Positions 63,377 to 64,000 of a stretch of 64,000 bases of DNA are shown here, piece after piece. Under the pieces are notes generated by a model. It was not told the DNA's origin. It was given only the letters and a program-made list of their open reading frames with translations, and searched no databases. A program made the translations under genes and the position numbers. The stretch's first letter is position 1; each line of letters begins with the position of its first letter. Source of the stretch: Lentinus brumalis (Eukaryota; Basidiomycota; Agaricomycetes; Polyporales; Polyporaceae); the NCBI GenBank assembly GCA_001792895.1, contig MARA01000072.1, positions 1 to 64,000 of the forward strand. The letters run 5' to 3'.

Positions 63377-64000
63377 ATGTCGGAATCGTCGAACAACCGA
63401 CTCACCATCCGCCTGCCGGCCACTCGCTCATCCAGCGTCATGTCAACGTCGATGGCAACGTCCGCAGCGACCGTCATGTACGAACCCGATGAGGAGCAGC
63501 GCGCCCACGATGCCAAATTGGACGAGCGCGTCGGCCCCCGCGACGAAATTTCCTCGTCCTTGGGGAGAACGCGGTCCCCATGCTCGTCCCCCACACGCGT
63601 AAGTGTACCTCACGCCGCTATCTGCGCGCCGCTCGCTGACACCCGCGCCCTCAGATCCGGAGGATTCGTGATTGAGACAGGCGGCCTGTGCGTACCATCT
63701 CACTGCGCCCGTTGCATGCGCTCCGTGCTGACCAAAGTTTCGGTTTTCCAGAGTCCGCGTGCGCGGACCCAGGCACCCGCGGACACTACACGTCGTCAAC
63801 TACGACGCGATCGTCGTCGAGCAGCTCGAGAGCAGGAGCGAGCGCAAGGTGAGTGTGTCGCGAGCCGTAGCCGCGGTGGAATGTACTTACCTTGTCGCCC
63901 CAACAGCCCCTCGTCAAAGTACGCTCGTTGTATTCGTACGAAGACCTCGAGACGGCGTACATCAGCCCGAAGTCGCGGCACCCCAGCATCATCCGACTGG
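63377..64000 (+). CDS. Partial multi-exon gene at the window end, unknown product
   Basis: The start ATG at 63377 (MSESSNNRLT) lies downstream of TATATA (about 63199) and a second TATAAG (63282). Exon 1 runs to a GTAAGT donor near 63600; exon 2 (from ~63656) has SGGFVIETGGLCVPSHCARC and ends at a GTGAGT near 63849. A third exon starts after CCCCAACAG near 63906 and runs off the window. Its layout (Ser-rich start, CxxC exon) vaguely resembles the zinc-cluster gene at 42740 but the full cysteine pattern is not visible. Confidence 0.45.
   Translation, partial: MSESSNNRLTIRLPATRSSSVMSTSMATSAATVMYEPDEEQRAHDAKLDERVGPRDEISSSLGRTRSPCSSPTRVSVPHAAICAPLADTRALRSGGFVIETGGLCVPSHCARCMRSVLTKVSVFQSPRARTQAPADTTRRQLRRDRRRAAREQERAQGECVASRSRGGMYLPCRPNSPSSKYARCIRTKTSRRRTSARSRGTPASSDW

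Overview
The window looks like nuclear DNA of a filamentous basidiomycete, most likely an Agaricomycete. The evidence is GC-rich genes split by short GT-AG introns of about 45-90 nt, TTAGGG-type telomeric motifs, a DNMT1-type cytosine methyltransferase fragment, a Coprina-type Penelope-like retroelement and a DIRS-type retrotransposon. No ordinary housekeeping gene is intact; the only recognisable one is a broken CDC48 fragment. The region reads as repeat-rich, probably subtelomeric, accessory DNA.

Layout. 0-24 kb is an 'A-palindrome' zone. Convergent BAH-like/PHD-like paralogues (3.6-4.95 kb + and 5.95-7.25 kb -) flank a 90-bp tandem array. They are followed by a large unknown minus-strand gene (7.87-13.9 kb) and a large minus-strand gene whose N-terminus carries a ParB-like domain (14.4-22.8 kb). 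The 16-bp palindrome GAGCGGTCGACCGCTC and its variants occur well over 100 times, in intergenic spacers and inside four introns whose GT-AG splice sites I could place with matching phases. A 2.3-kb TIR transposon sits in another intron of the ParB-like gene. 24-29 kb holds a hAT-type MITE with a perfect 8-bp target duplication, a near-perfect ~600-bp inverted repeat carrying tRNA-like genes, and a DNMT1 fragment cut off after motif VI.

29-44 kb is a 'B-palindrome' zone with a different 19-bp palindrome, TGGTCGTCC-N-GGACGACCA. It contains another large unknown minus-strand gene (30.25-33.8 kb), a second tRNA-like cluster, a SNF2-type helicase gene (36.25-41.2 kb, with B palindromes in one intron), the CDC48 fragment and a small Zn2Cys6-like gene. 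At 44.2-49.8 kb is a full Coprina-like element: 727-bp terminal direct repeats, each with a well-formed hammerhead ribozyme, and a large reverse transcriptase ORF with a probable pair of introns. Its 3' end abuts CCCTAA-type repeats. 49.8-51.5 kb returns to A palindromes. A truncated DIRS-type element (51.5-54.8 kb) and a C-terminally truncated second SNF2 gene (55.0-58.2 kb) follow. 58.4-63.2 kb is gene-poor (hairpins, 64-bp and 120-bp repeats). A partial gene begins at 63.4 kb.

How the parts may work together (inference). Methyltransferase, SNF2 ATPase, BAH/PHD and ParB-like proteins form a chromatin/DNA-modification set typical of cargo carried by large fungal mobile elements. The two mutually exclusive palindrome families resemble locus-specific protein-binding sites spread with the genes, and a ParB-like protein next to 16-bp palindrome arrays is the most provocative pairing. 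The same 53-bp motif containing telomeric repeats lies exactly at the breakpoints of the truncated methyltransferase and the truncated DIRS element, which suggests a mobile-element end or chromosome-end healing.
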